Shown: positions 8,697 to 18,565, counted from the stretch's first letter. The stretch: 64,000 nucleotides of DNA from Brasilonema angustatum HA4187-MV1 (GCA_019359695.1 JAHHGV010000001.1:332053-396052), one strand, 5' to 3'. Made by a program: numbers and translations. The notes: generated by a model from the letters alone, not told the origin.

Positions 8697-9620
8697 ATGA
8701 ATGTTGGAAACTGGGTCTATCTAGGAGCAGGACTAGCAATAGGGATTGCTGTTCGTGGGTTATTTGCACAGGTAAAGGTATCTTCTAGCTCATCGACAGT
8801 CTTATCGGAAGATGAACAACAGGCTACGCCAATACTCCTGCAACAGATGAAGCAAACGCAGCTAGCGTATCATATGACACGAGAAATAAGCCAGTTTAAG
8901 GCGGGGTTTTTGGCGCGAACGACTCATGTGTTGCGATCGCCCTTAAATGGTCTGATTGGCTTGCATCAGTTAATCTTATCTGATCTATGTGAAAATCCAG
9001 AGGAAGAACGAGAGTTTATCGCTCAAGCTCATGAGCGAGCGCTAAAGTTGCTCAAGCTGATTGATGAAATTCTTAGCGTTGCTAGAGTCGAACATGGTAC
9101 AAACAAATTACACATTCAGCCTTTAAACTTATCCGAATTGTTGCAAGAAGTTCATGATTTGACTTATATGCTGGCGGAAAATCGCAATTTCCCCTTTCAA
9201 GTTCTACCGCCAAATCCAGAAATATATATACTTGCAGATCCCTACTGGCTGCGACAAGTATTAGTCACTTTAGTGGAAAGTTGCATTGATCAAATGGAGG
9301 AAGGCAGCATCTGTATTTCTGCTCATGTTGGGCACACAAGTGATTGCGTTCATATTTGGTTGGATGTACCAACCCATGCAACTTCCCTAAGTGAACCGAT
9401 AGATTTCATGACGCCGAAAAACAACTCACCTGAAACTGACAATAAAAATGATATTCTCTTGCCAGGAATGAAGCTTCTACTCAATCAAACTCTTTTGGAA
9501 GTCATGGGGGGAAAGTTACAAGTAGTTCCCTCTCCCGCCCTTGAGGAACAAGCTGATGAAGTGACGAGGCTACAAGTCTCTATCCCCCTAGTGATTCCTG
9601 AAGTTGAGCATCTACACTAA
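8697..9620 (+). CDS. Membrane-anchored sensor histidine kinase with degenerate ATPase domain
   Basis: A 307-residue protein with one N-terminal membrane helix (about 5-24), no obvious sensor domain, then a dimerisation/phosphoacceptor domain. The H-box reads THVLRSPLNGLIG with His77 at the expected place. The C-terminal ATPase region is eroded: the N-box reads LVTLVESCID, where both usual Asn residues are replaced, and only a weak glycine-rich segment (PGMKLLLNQTLLEVMGG) follows. It could be phosphorylated by a partner rather than by itself. The 3' end overlaps the convergent acetyltransferase gene by 41 bases. Histidine-kinase ancestry is clear; activity is doubtful. Confidence 0.75.
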   Translation: MNVGNWVYLGAGLAIGIAVRGLFAQVKVSSSSSTVLSEDEQQATPILLQQMKQTQLAYHMTREISQFKAGFLARTTHVLRSPLNGLIGLHQLILSDLCENPEEEREFIAQAHERALKLLKLIDEILSVARVEHGTNKLHIQPLNLSELLQEVHDLTYMLAENRNFPFQVLPPNPEIYILADPYWLRQVLVTLVESCIDQMEEGSICISAHVGHTSDCVHIWLDVPTHATSLSEPIDFMTPKNNSPETDNKNDILLPGMKLLLNQTLLEVMGGKLQVVPSPALEEQADEVTRLQVSIPLVIPEVEHLH

Positions 9621-10053
9621 GAGAATTAAATTTAGGTTGGTTATATAAGACCATTGTGGTGGTAGAATTCTGTTGGAAACCAATCCTTTCGTAGAACCGC
9701 TGCTTGTGAGTTGTCATCAAATAAACACGCTCAACACGATTCATGCGCGGGTGGCTCAAAACAGTTTCCACCAACTTACTTCCCAGTCCAGTATCACGGT
9801 ACTCTGGATGAATGGCAACATCCCAAATAGTTGCGCGATAAACACAATCAGATGTTGCTCTGGCAAAACCAATTAATCGTTCTCCATCCCAAACGGTAAT
9901 CACAGGGTCGCTGTTTGCAATGGCGATGCCTAAATCTTCAATGCTGCGATTATTTGCCCAGAAAGCAGAAATGTTTAGCAGCTGTTGAATCTGATAAAGG
10001 TCCATTTTAGACTTGCGATCGCTAAATCGAATCTGATTGTGACTAGAGTTCAT
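9580..10053 (-). CDS. GNAT-family N-acetyltransferase
   Basis: A 157-residue protein with the GNAT core. The acetyl-CoA-binding motif A is WDVAIHPEYRDTGLGSKLV near residues 78-96 (R-x-x-G-x-G/A form), preceded by GERLIGFARA on a central strand and followed by FYERIGFQ, the usual C-terminal signature. Cyanobacterial proteins of this length often acetylate small molecules or protein N-termini, but the substrate cannot be read from the sequence. The ATG at 10053 gives the full domain; the Met at residue 17 is an alternative. It is convergent with, and overlaps by 41 bases, the sensor-kinase gene. Confidence 0.8.
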   Translation of the reverse strand: MNSSHNQIRFSDRKSKMDLYQIQQLLNISAFWANNRSIEDLGIAIANSDPVITVWDGERLIGFARATSDCVYRATIWDVAIHPEYRDTGLGSKLVETVLSHPRMNRVERVYLMTTHKQRFYERIGFQQNSTTTMVLYNQPKFNSLSVDAQLQESLGG

Positions 10054-10160
10054 GGATGTTACCGAATCGTTGGAGTATATTCGCTACCTTTTTATCCGAT
10101 TTTGTAAGATAGTGCTATACCTGTATCAATTGTAATCTTAAAAAAAGTTAATATTTTCAT

Positions 10161-10574
10161 TTAACTACAAACCCATTTCCAGAAAGGATGACTTGGTCCT
10201 TGCTGACGTATCCGGAAAACCTGTTGTTCTAAGCGTTCCTTTTCCTGCAGTGGTAGTCCGAATAGAATATTCCGACTTTGCCAAATCAGAACCGCAACGG
10301 TCATACCAAGACAAAAAAACAGACCAAGACTAGCCAATAAATGGTAGTACAGCCCGTATCGCACAGCTACCCAGGTAAAATATTGTCGCCACAGAACAAT
10401 TTCGCCTCGTAACTCCCATACACAAAAAGGCGCGATTGTCAACCATAAAAAGCCAACAAACAACCACCTGCTATACACCTCTAGCTGGTGTAGCTTTTGT
10501 ACTTGTTTTGCAAAAGACGCATCACTTTCGTCTGTGTACCAGCTAGTTTTTGGTGGTTCTTCCGGTTGAGCCAT
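10161..10574 (-). CDS. Conserved-type two-TM protein downstream of secF
   Basis: A 137-residue protein with two hydrophobic helices (about 38-57 and 80-101), a polar N-terminus and a short C-terminal cytoplasmic helix. It sits 42 bases downstream of secF on the same strand, so it is probably co-transcribed with the Sec translocase accessory genes. I do not recognise the family. The context would fit a role in membrane protein handling, but that is only inference. Confidence 0.6.
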   Translation of the reverse strand: MAQPEEPPKTSWYTDESDASFAKQVQKLHQLEVYSRWLFVGFLWLTIAPFCVWELRGEIVLWRQYFTWVAVRYGLYYHLLASLGLFFCLGMTVAVLIWQSRNILFGLPLQEKERLEQQVFRIRQQGPSHPFWKWVCS

Positions 10575-10616
10575 AGATTAAGGAGTGACTAATAACTAAT
10601 CATGATGAATCATCTA

Positions 10617-11552
10617 TTATGTCGGATTGATTCGCGTTGGTGATCTTCCCCGCCATAAAGCGAGCAAGGGACCAGCGACAAAAATACTAGAATAAGCGCC
10701 CACTGCAAAACCAATAATCAAAGCGAGGGCAAAGTTTCTCAAGGTTTCGCCGCCAAATATGAATAAGGCAAACAAGGTCAGCAGCACCGTGAAAGTGGTG
10801 TTAAGCGATCGCGTCAGTGTCTGATTGATGGCATCATCTACAACTTGGTTAATAGGGTCATTCGGATGTTGGTTGAGAATTTCCCGAATCCGGTCATAAA
10901 TGACTACCGTATCTGTCACCGAAAAACCAGTAATCGTCAATATCGCAACGACAAACAGGCTGTCAACCTCAACACCTTGTACTAATCCCAAAATCGAGAA
11001 AATTCCCGTCGTAATTAGGACATCATGCAACAAGGCAATAATCGCAATCACGGCATAATCGGTTTTGAAGCGCACGCTCAGGTAAATAATAATGCCGAGA
11101 AACGAGACAATTAAAGCGGTTATTCCACTGGTAAACAATTCCTGACCCAGAGTAGGACCAACAGTCTCAATCTGAGTTGCTTTGGGGTCAAATGCTCCCA
11201 ATTTTTCGCTCAAAGCTGTTTGTAACTTTGTGCGTGCCTCAACATTTAACGTCTCAGTGCGGACTGATACTGCCTGTTGGTTTTGACCGACAACTTGGAT
11301 GCTGCTGTTGCCTAATCCTTGAGCATCCATTACTTCCCGCACAGATGAAAGTTCAATTGGCTTTGCACAGTTTTGCGCAATTGTGCAATCCCGTTCAAAC
11401 ACTAAGCGCGTACCACCCACAAAGTCCAGACTAGGACGAAGAGGTGCGCCTAACGTCTGCCAAGAAATCACCATCGCAATGATACCGCTGAGAATGAGAG
11501 CACCGGAAAGTGCCCACCATAGAAAACGCTGTTTGATGACACTAATTTTCAT
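10617..11552 (-). CDS. secF: Protein translocase subunit SecF
   Basis: SecF is an inner/thylakoid-membrane partner of SecD that uses the proton gradient to help pull exported proteins out of the SecYEG channel. This 311-residue protein has one N-terminal TM helix, the family's FVGGTRLVFE motif near residue 44, a periplasmic domain (about 60-125) and a block of five TM helices. The signature ITGFSVTDTVVIYDRIRE lies in the fourth TM region. The length is normal. The start overlaps the secD stop by four bases (ATGA-type junction), so the two are translationally coupled. Confidence 0.95.
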   Translation of the reverse strand: MKISVIKQRFLWWALSGALILSGIIAMVISWQTLGAPLRPSLDFVGGTRLVFERDCTIAQNCAKPIELSSVREVMDAQGLGNSSIQVVGQNQQAVSVRTETLNVEARTKLQTALSEKLGAFDPKATQIETVGPTLGQELFTSGITALIVSFLGIIIYLSVRFKTDYAVIAIIALLHDVLITTGIFSILGLVQGVEVDSLFVVAILTITGFSVTDTVVIYDRIREILNQHPNDPINQVVDDAINQTLTRSLNTTFTVLLTLFALFIFGGETLRNFALALIIGFAVGAYSSIFVAGPLLALWRGRSPTRINPT

Positions 11553-12967
11553 TGTACCGCCTCCGGCTCAGACTTAGTATACATTGCCAGATTAGGACAA
11601 AACAGTTCCGGCTTGCGCAAGTTAGGAAATCCGATTGCCACCAACAGCAACGTACGACTACAAGTGATGGATGTAAACAAGTTCACGAGCAATCCTAATG
11701 CCAATGTTAGAGCAAAGCCTTTGACTAAACCTGCCCCAAGCCAAAAAAGCGTTGCACAGGAAATTAAAGTTGTCACGTGAGAGTCTAAAATACTAGACCA
11801 AGCTCTGTAAAATCCAGCCTCTACCGAACGATACAGGCTTTTGCCAGCTCGTAGTTCTTCACGAGTGCGCTCAAAAATCAGCACGTTAGCATCAACTGCC
11901 ATCCCGATACTAAGGATGAATCCAGCAATGCCAGGAAGAGTTAAAGTGACAGCCAGTAGAACGAAGGTTGCATATGTTAGCAAGGCGTAGATGACTAAAG
12001 CAATATCAGCAATTATACCTGGTAGTCGATAGTACGCCACCATAAAGATTAATACTAACACCAGACCACCTATGCCAGCATAGATGCTACGTTGAATGCT
12101 ATCTTTACCTAAGGTCGCTCCTACTGTACGATTTTCTACGATTTCCACAGGTACAGGTAGTGCACCACCGCGTAGCTGTACGCCTAAGTCATTGGCTTCC
12201 TGTGAAGTAAATCGACCTGTAATCACAGCAGCTCCTCCACTGATACCAGATGCGGCAAATTCCGGACCGACGGTAGGATAGCTGATCAGTTCGTTATCTA
12301 GAAAGATACCTATGCTGCGCCCAGTACCAGCAAGTTGTTTTGTCAGTTCGCCAAATAATTCACCACCTTTATCATCGAAGCGAATGGCTACATTCCAGTT
12401 GTTGCTTTGAGTTGGTTCACCATAAGCGTCCTTGAGGTACTTACCAATTAGTGGTGGGTTTGTGCTTTCAAATAATTCAGCGATCGCTGAATTACTCTTT
12501 TGTAGTTCTTGCTGATTTTTTTCAATTGTAGCTTTGTCGTTAGTCTTTCGTAGTTCTGCTTGCTTTGCTTTCAATTGTGTTTTTGATGCGAAAAATGTAT
12601 TCAGTTGAATTTCTGTGTTTGGCTTTTGCTTTTTGAACTCTAACTGCGCTGTACCTCCCAGTACTCGTTCTGCTTGCTGTGGGTCGTTGACCCCCGGCAA
12701 TTGTACTAATATTTTGTCTTGACCTGCAGTTTGGATAACTGGTTCCGAAACGCCTAGACCATTGATGCGACCTTCGACGACTTTTTTGACAGCCTCTAAT
12801 TCTCGGTCGGTGATTTGTTTAATTTCCGGTGTCGTTTTTACTTGAATTGTGAGTTGTGAGCCTCCCCGCAAGTCTAATCCCAGAGAGACAGGAATTGTAG
12901 CAATCACCGCAATTGCGGCGATTACCAAAACTAAAATTAAAACTAATAGCGATCGCTGTCTTTGCAT
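11549..12967 (-). CDS. secD: Protein translocase subunit SecD
   Basis: SecD acts with SecF at the Sec translocon. The 472-residue protein has an N-terminal TM helix, the LGLDLRGGSQLTIQV motif near residues 29-43, a large periplasmic P1-type domain, and six TM helices in all. The typical SIGMAVDANVLIFERTREE segment lies near residues 356-374. Cyanobacterial SecD is shorter than the E. coli protein, and this length is normal for the group. It lies upstream of secF with a four-base overlap. The pdhB gene lies upstream on the same strand, but a 179-bp gap suggests a separate promoter. Confidence 0.95.
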   Translation of the reverse strand: MQRQRSLLVLILVLVIAAIAVIATIPVSLGLDLRGGSQLTIQVKTTPEIKQITDRELEAVKKVVEGRINGLGVSEPVIQTAGQDKILVQLPGVNDPQQAERVLGGTAQLEFKKQKPNTEIQLNTFFASKTQLKAKQAELRKTNDKATIEKNQQELQKSNSAIAELFESTNPPLIGKYLKDAYGEPTQSNNWNVAIRFDDKGGELFGELTKQLAGTGRSIGIFLDNELISYPTVGPEFAASGISGGAAVITGRFTSQEANDLGVQLRGGALPVPVEIVENRTVGATLGKDSIQRSIYAGIGGLVLVLIFMVAYYRLPGIIADIALVIYALLTYATFVLLAVTLTLPGIAGFILSIGMAVDANVLIFERTREELRAGKSLYRSVEAGFYRAWSSILDSHVTTLISCATLFWLGAGLVKGFALTLALGLLVNLFTSITCSRTLLLVAIGFPNLRKPELFCPNLAMYTKSEPEAVQ

Positions 12968-13146
12968 ACCCTTACTTGCTGCGACAAAGGCTATGATAGC
13001 GCTCTTTGGAAGAGTTGTGACCTATAAGTTAACAGTTTTGAGTGACAACTTTTACAAAGAATTGGGGATTGTAGATTGTTAGTCTTTTGCTGTTGATATT
13101 TTACATCATCAACTACTCACTCCTAACCACTCCCCAATTCCACCTC

Positions 13147-14130
13147 CTAAACGCGCAAAGCTACCATTTTTTCCACAGCCTCAACAATTTGTTCTGGTTG
13201 AACGATAGTTAATCTTTCTAAAGTTCCATTGTAAGGTGTGGGAATATCTTGGGAAGAAAGTCGCAATACAGGTGCATCCAATTCATCAAACAAGCGTTCA
13301 TTAATAGAGGCAGTTAATTCCGCTCCAATGCCCCCTGTTCTCATGCACTCTTCCACAATAATTACTCGATGAGTTTTTCTTACAGATGCACCAATAGTAT
13401 CAAAATCTAGCGGTTTGAGTGATATCAGGTCAATGACTTCTGGATCATAACCTTCTTTTTCCAATGTTTTGACAGCTTGCATTACATGATGTCGCATGCG
13501 TGAGTAAGTCAGGATTGTGACATCAATGCCCGAACGTACAACTTCTGCTTTATCCAAAGGCAGCAGATATTCTTTTTCTGGCAAATCTTCTTTTAAGTTG
13601 TAAAGCAGAACGTGTTCAAAGAACAACACTGGGTTATCATCACGAATAGCTGATTTGAGCAATCCTTTGGCGTTGTAAGCTGTAGAGCAGGCAACAATCT
13701 TTAACCCTGGTACAGCTTGGAAGTATGCTTCTAGACGCTGGGAATGTTCTGCACCAAGCTGCTTGCCCACACCTCCAGGACCACGAATAACCATTGGAAT
13801 TTTAAAGTTACCGCCAGAAGTATAACGCAGCATTCCGGCGTTATTAGATATTTGGTTGAAGGCAAGAAGCAAGAAACCCATGTTCATACCTTCAACAATT
13901 GGTCGCAACCCAGTCATTGCTGCCCCAACTGCTAAACCCATAAAGCTGTTTTCGGCGATCGGGGTGTCTAGAAGCCGGAGATCGCCATATTTTTTGTACA
14001 AGTCTTTGGTCACTTTGTAGGAACCACCATAGTGTCCTACGTCTTCACCAAGAACAAATACAGTTGCGTCATGGGCCATTTCTTCATCAATGGCTTCCCG
14101 TAAAGCGTTGAAGAACAGTGTTTCTGCCAT
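13147..14130 (-). CDS. pdhB: Pyruvate dehydrogenase E1 component, beta subunit
   Basis: The 327-residue E1-beta subunit pairs with E1-alpha to decarboxylate pyruvate using thiamine diphosphate, feeding acetyl groups to E2. It begins with the typical [18 protein letters not shown]; the [17 protein letters not shown] segment that helps bind cofactor follows, and then the [14 protein letters not shown] and [16 protein letters not shown] motifs of the family. The C-terminal transketolase domain includes the [13 protein letters not shown] segment. No E1-alpha gene is next to it, which is common in cyanobacteria. It is followed by secD-secF on the same strand. Confidence 0.93.
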   Translation of the reverse strand: MAETLFFNALREAIDEEMAHDATVFVLGEDVGHYGGSYKVTKDLYKKYGDLRLLDTPIAENSFMGLAVGAAMTGLRPIVEGMNMGFLLLAFNQISNNAGMLRYTSGGNFKIPMVIRGPGGVGKQLGAEHSQRLEAYFQAVPGLKIVACSTAYNAKGLLKSAIRDDNPVLFFEHVLLYNLKEDLPEKEYLLPLDKAEVVRSGIDVTILTYSRMRHHVMQAVKTLEKEGYDPEVIDLISLKPLDFDTIGASVRKTHRVIIVEECMRTGGIGAELTASINERLFDELDAPVLRLSSQDIPTPYNGTLERLTIVQPEQIVEAVEKMVALRV

Positions 14131-14323
14131 TAGACTTTTATATTGCGACTATTGTTTTAGAATCTTAACGCGCATCTGCTCCCTAAGATGGTGAGCGATG
14201 CTGCAAAGTATGCCGCTACGCACGCGAACGCACGAGTTGCTTGTCTTGCGTTTAAAATTATAGGCGATGTGACAGCAAGTACTTGAACAGTTAGCAGTTA
14301 CCAGTTACCACTGACCAGTGTTT

Positions 14324-14386
14324 GTTCCCTGTTCCCTGTTCCCTGTTCCCTCTTTCCTGTTGCCTGTTGCCTGTTCCCTCTTCCCT
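14324..14386. repeat. Tandem heptamer repeat (GTTCCCT/GTTGCCT), nine units
   Basis: Nine consecutive 7-base units, mostly GTTCCCT with GTTGCCT, CTTTCCT and CTTCCCT variants, lie immediately downstream of the XRE regulator gene. The same heptamer family occurs at 44900-44930. Such arrays are common in heterocyst-forming cyanobacteria. Confidence 0.85.
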
Positions 14387-14388
14387 GA

Positions 14389-14739
14389 TTAATATCCAAC
14401 TTCATTTAAGTGGAAACTCGGGGAATCATTAACTTGATTAACCTGGGTTACCTGATTCACCGGAGGAGACGAATTAACTGAACTTTCAGGAAATCTTCTG
14501 GGTCTTCCTGGTTTACGCTTATGTCGTTGATTGATGGATTTTTCGCTAGCAGCAGCCAGTTCTTCTGGTGTGCATTTAAACAGCCGCAATGCATCTAAAT
14601 ATTTTTTGGGTGTCATGGTTGGTTCTGTACGCCCTGCTTCCCAGTTGCGCACACTCGTTTCACTTATTGCAAGCCTGAAGGCAACTTCTGCGCGGCTAAG
14701 TCCCGCACGCTCTCTCAGGACTTGCATATCCATAGCCAA
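14389..14739 (-). CDS. XRE-family DNA-binding protein with AT-hook-like motif
   Basis: A 116-residue transcription-factor-like protein. Residues 4-60 form a helix-turn-helix of the XRE/Cro type, with RAGLSRAEVAFRLAISETSV followed by RNWEAGRTEPT as the recognition region. A basic segment KRKPGRPRRFP near residues 74-84 contains the GRP core of an AT-hook, which binds the minor groove of AT-rich DNA. The tail is low-complexity with VNQVTQVNQVN. It is a single gene with a long AT-rich upstream region. DNA binding is well supported; targets are unknown. Confidence 0.8.
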   Translation of the reverse strand: MAMDMQVLRERAGLSRAEVAFRLAISETSVRNWEAGRTEPTMTPKKYLDALRLFKCTPEELAAASEKSINQRHKRKPGRPRRFPESSVNSSPPVNQVTQVNQVNDSPSFHLNEVGY

Positions 14740-15098
14740 TGCTCCCTTTAAAAAACTATAGTACTTATTTATTAAATCAATTGACGTAAAAAAGCCAACT
14801 GAGGATTATTTGTTAACTATATTATTTTATAATCTATTAGTTACGTATTTGGCAAACGGGCGATCGCCCTCACCCCCGCCAAAAGTTGCTAGTTGACAAC
14901 GTTTGCCCTACTAATAGTGTAAATTTATCTGTCGTCGAAAAAGTATTGGCATTCAAATTTATCTTCCAGTTAAAGGATAATCTCACACCCAGCCACAAAG
15001 ACACCTAGATTTGCTCTTTGCCCTAGCGGTTTGATGTGAGATTATCAAGCAAAGTTATTAAAACTTCACGTTGTAGCACTTGAGGCAAAACTCACCGC
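14740..15098. other. Intergenic region with a long inverted repeat
   Basis: Between the divergent-facing ends of the XRE gene promoter and the hemB 3' end lies AT-rich DNA, a HIP1-containing palindrome near 14869-14880, a possible rightward promoter (TTGACA at 14894, 16-17 bases before TAGTGT), and the inverted repeat listed separately. No open frame was seen. Confidence 0.45.
14976..15046. repeat. 12-bp perfect inverted repeat with 47-base loop
   Basis: GATAATCTCACA at 14976-14987 is matched exactly by TGTGAGATTATC at 15035-15046. Neither side is followed by a T-run, so it is not a standard terminator. It could be a structured RNA or a small mobile repeat. Confidence 0.6.
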
Positions 15099-16079
15099 CT
15101 ATCGCAACCACCGCGCTGCATCTTTGGCATGGTAAGTTAAAATCAAGTCTGCTCCAGCGCGTTTAAAGCCGATCAGAGTTTCCATCACCACACGCTGTTC
15201 ATCAATCCAGCCGTTTAAAGCTGCAGCTTTCACCATAGAATACTCACCAGAGACGTTATAAGCGGCAACAGGCAGGTTGCAAGCTTCCTTAACACGGCAG
15301 ATAACATCCATGTATGCCAAAGCTGGCTTCACCATGAGCATATCCGCACCTTCGGCGATATCTAGCCCAATTTCTTTTAGAGCTTCACGAGAGTTACCGG
15401 GGTCCATTTGGTATGTGCGGCGATCGCCAAACTGTGGGGCAGAATCTGCTGCATCTCGAAATGGGCCATAGTAAGCTGAAGCATATTTCGCAGCATACGA
15501 CAAAATCGGGGTATCATGAAATCCCGCTTCATCCAAAGCGCTACGAATTGCCTGTACAAAGCCATCCATCATTCCAGAAGGAGCAATGATGTCTGCCCCA
15601 GCCTTAGCTTGGGAAACTGCTGTTTTTCCAAGTAAATCCAGCGTTGGATCATTCAAAACTCGTCCGGTTAAATCACCCACTTGTAGATAACCGCAGTGTC
15701 CATGACTGGTGTACTCGCACAGACAAGTATCAGCAATCACAATCAAGTCTGGTACTGCTTCTTTGACAGCAGTCGCTGCTTTTTGAACAATACCGCAATC
15801 ATGCCATGCGCCAGTGGCATCAACATCTTTATCTGCAGGAATACCAAACAAAATAATGGCAGGAATTCCTAAGTCATAAACTTCCTTTGCCTCTTCCACT
15901 ATTTTGTCTATCGAAAGTTGGTAGACTCCAGGCATCGATCTGACTTCATTCGCGATTCCTTCACCTGGTACAGCAAACAGAGGGTAAATTAAATCATTAG
16001 TGGTTAAAACAGTTTCGCGTACCATGCGGCGTAGTTGTGGATGGGTACGCAGACGACGAGGGCGATGGGTAGGAAACAT
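15099..16079 (-). CDS. hemB: Delta-aminolevulinic acid dehydratase (porphobilinogen synthase)
   Basis: HemB condenses two 5-aminolevulinate molecules to porphobilinogen, the second committed step to heme and chlorophyll. The start is placed at the Met of [17 protein letters not shown], the usual cyanobacterial N-terminus, giving 326 residues; an in-frame extension to 16145 looks non-coding. The Schiff-base lysine lies in MVKPALAY (Lys251) and the second active-site lysine in [13 protein letters not shown] (Lys198). The metal-site cysteines are in [14 protein letters not shown] (Cys119, 121, 129). It stands alone, with an inverted repeat 50 bases downstream. Confidence 0.95.
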   Translation of the reverse strand: MFPTHRPRRLRTHPQLRRMVRETVLTTNDLIYPLFAVPGEGIANEVRSMPGVYQLSIDKIVEEAKEVYDLGIPAIILFGIPADKDVDATGAWHDCGIVQKAATAVKEAVPDLIVIADTCLCEYTSHGHCGYLQVGDLTGRVLNDPTLDLLGKTAVSQAKAGADIIAPSGMMDGFVQAIRSALDEAGFHDTPILSYAAKYASAYYGPFRDAADSAPQFGDRRTYQMDPGNSREALKEIGLDIAEGADMLMVKPALAYMDVICRVKEACNLPVAAYNVSGEYSMVKAAALNGWIDEQRVVMETLIGFKRAGADLILTYHAKDAARWLR

Positions 16080-16434
16080 AAATTTTTGTGAACTGAGTAA
16101 TACAAAATGGACACAAAACAAAGCGTCACAAATCATAGGACACAAACGCTTTGTAGTCAGAGATTGTGCAAAAAGCGCTTAATTGTCACGCAATTTGCAA
16201 AAAGTCGGGGCAAACCCCCGGTAGCTCCTCTGCCCTACTGTTTGTAACGCTGTGGGGTAATTTTGTATTTTACAGCTATATCGTCAAACAAAAATCTTAA
16301 AAATTACCTCTATTTCTCCTTTTGGACGTAATTAAAATTTAATGGTGATGTGCGCGTAATTAGTCCAATATGAAAAGCTCACTAGTCGCGCGAGTTTTTT
16401 GATGAATGACTAACGAGTGGCTGATGACAAATAA

Positions 16435-16776
16435 CTAAAAAACCCGGAAAATGTAGGGATAGCGGAAGGGTAGATCTGGATCGGTAAGAACATGGTAAAC
16501 CGCCCAAATTGTGAGTCCCCAATGGACTAGAAACCATAGACCTGCTAGTGGTAACAGCAAACCGAAGGTGATCCACATCAATCCTGTCACAATAGCTCCA
16601 TAAAGCCATACATTAAAGTGGAAGTTAATGGATTCTTTAGCATTTTCCCTGACAACTGGATCTTCAGACACAAAGAGTATAGCGATGGGTAGACCTACAG
16701 ACACAAAGGTAGCGCTCAAGAAAATTGCACCATGACTCAGTGCTGATAAAATCTTTCGCTTATCTGGATCGTACAC
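16435..16776 (-). CDS. DUF4870-type small membrane protein
   Basis: A 113-residue protein with three hydrophobic segments (about 17-35, 55-75 and 78-97). The pattern of an early SHGAIFLSA helix, a KESINFHFNVWLYG segment, then PLAGLWFLVHW fits the DUF4870 family, small membrane proteins of unknown function common in bacteria. Good Shine-Dalgarno context (AAGGAGAAAA) precedes the start at 16776. It faces away from prfC, with about 135 bp of shared upstream region. Confidence 0.75.
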   Translation of the reverse strand: MYDPDKRKILSALSHGAIFLSATFVSVGLPIAILFVSEDPVVRENAKESINFHFNVWLYGAIVTGLMWITFGLLLPLAGLWFLVHWGLTIWAVYHVLTDPDLPFRYPYIFRVF

Positions 16777-16871
16777 TGTTTTTTTCTCCTTCAGTTTGAC
16801 TTGGTTATTATATAACGACCACTACATAGGCGTTGTTGTCTTAAGATTAAAAGACTTACTAAAGTTGAAAA

Positions 16872-16891
16872 AAGTTAAGTTAAGTTAAGTT
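16872..16891. repeat. AAGTT pentanucleotide repeat, four units
   Basis: Four tandem AAGTT units end 20 bases before the prfC start codon. The array lies in the 5' leader of prfC, which has no clear Shine-Dalgarno sequence. Changes in copy number would alter leader length. Confidence 0.7.
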
Positions 16892-16911
16892 ACAAGTAAT
16901 CAAATAGCATT

Positions 16912-18543
16912 ATGTCTACTGAACTTGAGTCAGAACTACACAAAGCAGTTGATAGCCGTCGCAACTTTGCAATTATTTCTCACCCAGATGCTGGGAAAAC
17001 GACACTGACAGAAAAGCTATTATTGTACGGAGGAGCCATTCATGAAGCTGGCGCAGTTAAGGCTAGACGGGCACAGCGTAAAGCAACCTCTGACTGGATG
17101 GCAATGGAACAGCAAAGAGGTATTTCGATTACCTCTACAGTATTGCAGTTTGAATATCAGGACTGTCAGATAAATTTATTGGATACGCCTGGACACCAGG
17201 ATTTTAGTGAAGATACCTATCGTACCTTGGCAGCGGCAGATAATGCTGTGATGCTTATTGACGTGGCAAAAGGTTTAGAACCCCAGACACGGAAGTTGTT
17301 TGAAGTGTGTAAGCTGCGCGGTATACCCATCTTCACGTTTGTGAATAAGCTGGATCGTCCAGGAAGGGAACCTTTGGAATTGTTGGACGAAATTGAGCAG
17401 GAATTGGGCCTGATAACTTATGCTGTTAATTGGCCCATTGGCATGGGCGATCGCTTCAAAGGTGTGTACGATCGCAAAGAACAACAAATACACCTGTTTG
17501 AAAGAAGCGCCCACGGAAGTCGCGAAGCTGTCGATACAGTCGTTGACTTAGGCGATGCCAGAATAGAAGAACTTTTAGAACAAGATTTGTACTACCAACT
17601 CAAAAACGATATAGAACTTTTAGAAGGAGTGGGACCCGAATTAGATTTGGAATTGGTTCATCAAGGCAAAATGACGCCCGTTTTCTTTGGTAGTGCCATG
17701 ACCAACTTCGGGGTTGAGTTATTCTTGAAAGACTTTCTTAATTATGCCCTCAAACCTGGTCCTCATAGCAGCAGTGTTGGCGAAGTTACACCTATATACC
17801 CAGAGTTTTCTGGGTTTGTCTTCAAACTTCAGGCAAACATGGATCCGAAACATCGCGATCGCGTCGCCTTTATCCGTGTTTGTACAGGCAAGTTTGAAAA
17901 AGATATGACAGTCAGTCACGCCCGCACTGGCAAAACGATTCGCTTATCCCGTCCACAGAAATTATTTGCTCAAGAACGGGAATCTATAGATGTTGCTTAC
18001 GCTGGTGATGTGATTGGTTTGAATAATCCTGGTGTGTTTGCGATAGGTGATACCATTTATACTGGGCAAAAGTTGGAGTATGAGGGTATTCCTTATTTCT
18101 CGCCTGAGTTATTTGCAGTCTTGCGTAACCCAAACCCTTCTAAATTCAAGCAGTTTCAAAAAGGTGTTTCAGAATTGCGCGAAGAAGGGGCTGTACAAAT
18201 TATGTACTCAGTGGATGAAGCCAAACGCGACCCAATTTTGGCTGCAGTCGGTCAGTTGCAATTTGAAGTGGTACAGTTTCGGTTGCAAAATGAGTATGGA
18301 GTGGAAACTCTGCTAGAGTTGTTGCCTTACAGTGTCGCGCGTTGGGTTGAGGGCGGCTGGGAAGCCTTGAATAAAATCGGACGTGTCTTTAATACAACAA
18401 CAGTAAAAGACAGCATGGGGCGTCCAGTGTTATTATTCCGCAATGAATGGAATTGTAACCAATTACAGGAAGACCATCCAGAATTGAAATTGAGTACTAT
18501 TGCTCCCGTTGTTTCCGGACAACCGACAAATTCAAATAGTTAG
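16912..18543 (+). CDS. prfC: Peptide chain release factor 3
   Basis: RF3 is a translational GTPase that recycles RF1 and RF2 from the ribosome after termination. The 543-residue protein shows the GTPase motifs in order: G1 [15 protein letters not shown] near residues 24-38, the switch I region around QQRGISITS near 67-75, G3 [13 protein letters not shown] near 94-106, and G4 FVNKLDR near 142-148. Then come the RF3 domains, with [12 protein letters not shown] and an [14 protein letters not shown] segment typical of RF3. Length is normal. The start is the ATG just before [17 protein letters not shown] 17-bp hairpin follows the gene. Confidence 0.95.
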   Translation: MSTELESELHKAVDSRRNFAIISHPDAGKTTLTEKLLLYGGAIHEAGAVKARRAQRKATSDWMAMEQQRGISITSTVLQFEYQDCQINLLDTPGHQDFSEDTYRTLAAADNAVMLIDVAKGLEPQTRKLFEVCKLRGIPIFTFVNKLDRPGREPLELLDEIEQELGLITYAVNWPIGMGDRFKGVYDRKEQQIHLFERSAHGSREAVDTVVDLGDARIEELLEQDLYYQLKNDIELLEGVGPELDLELVHQGKMTPVFFGSAMTNFGVELFLKDFLNYALKPGPHSSSVGEVTPIYPEFSGFVFKLQANMDPKHRDRVAFIRVCTGKFEKDMTVSHARTGKTIRLSRPQKLFAQERESIDVAYAGDVIGLNNPGVFAIGDTIYTGQKLEYEGIPYFSPELFAVLRNPNPSKFKQFQKGVSELREEGAVQIMYSVDEAKRDPILAAVGQLQFEVVQFRLQNEYGVETLLELLPYSVARWVEGGWEALNKIGRVFNTTTVKDSMGRPVLLFRNEWNCNQLQEDHPELKLSTIAPVVSGQPTNSNS

Positions 18544-18565
18544 TCGTTAGTGATTAACAAACGAC

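Noticed and set aside
16080..16145. N-terminal extension of hemB
   Set aside because: The extra residues are Cys/Val/Leu-rich and unlike HemB, whose normal start ([10 protein letters not shown]) lies at 16079.
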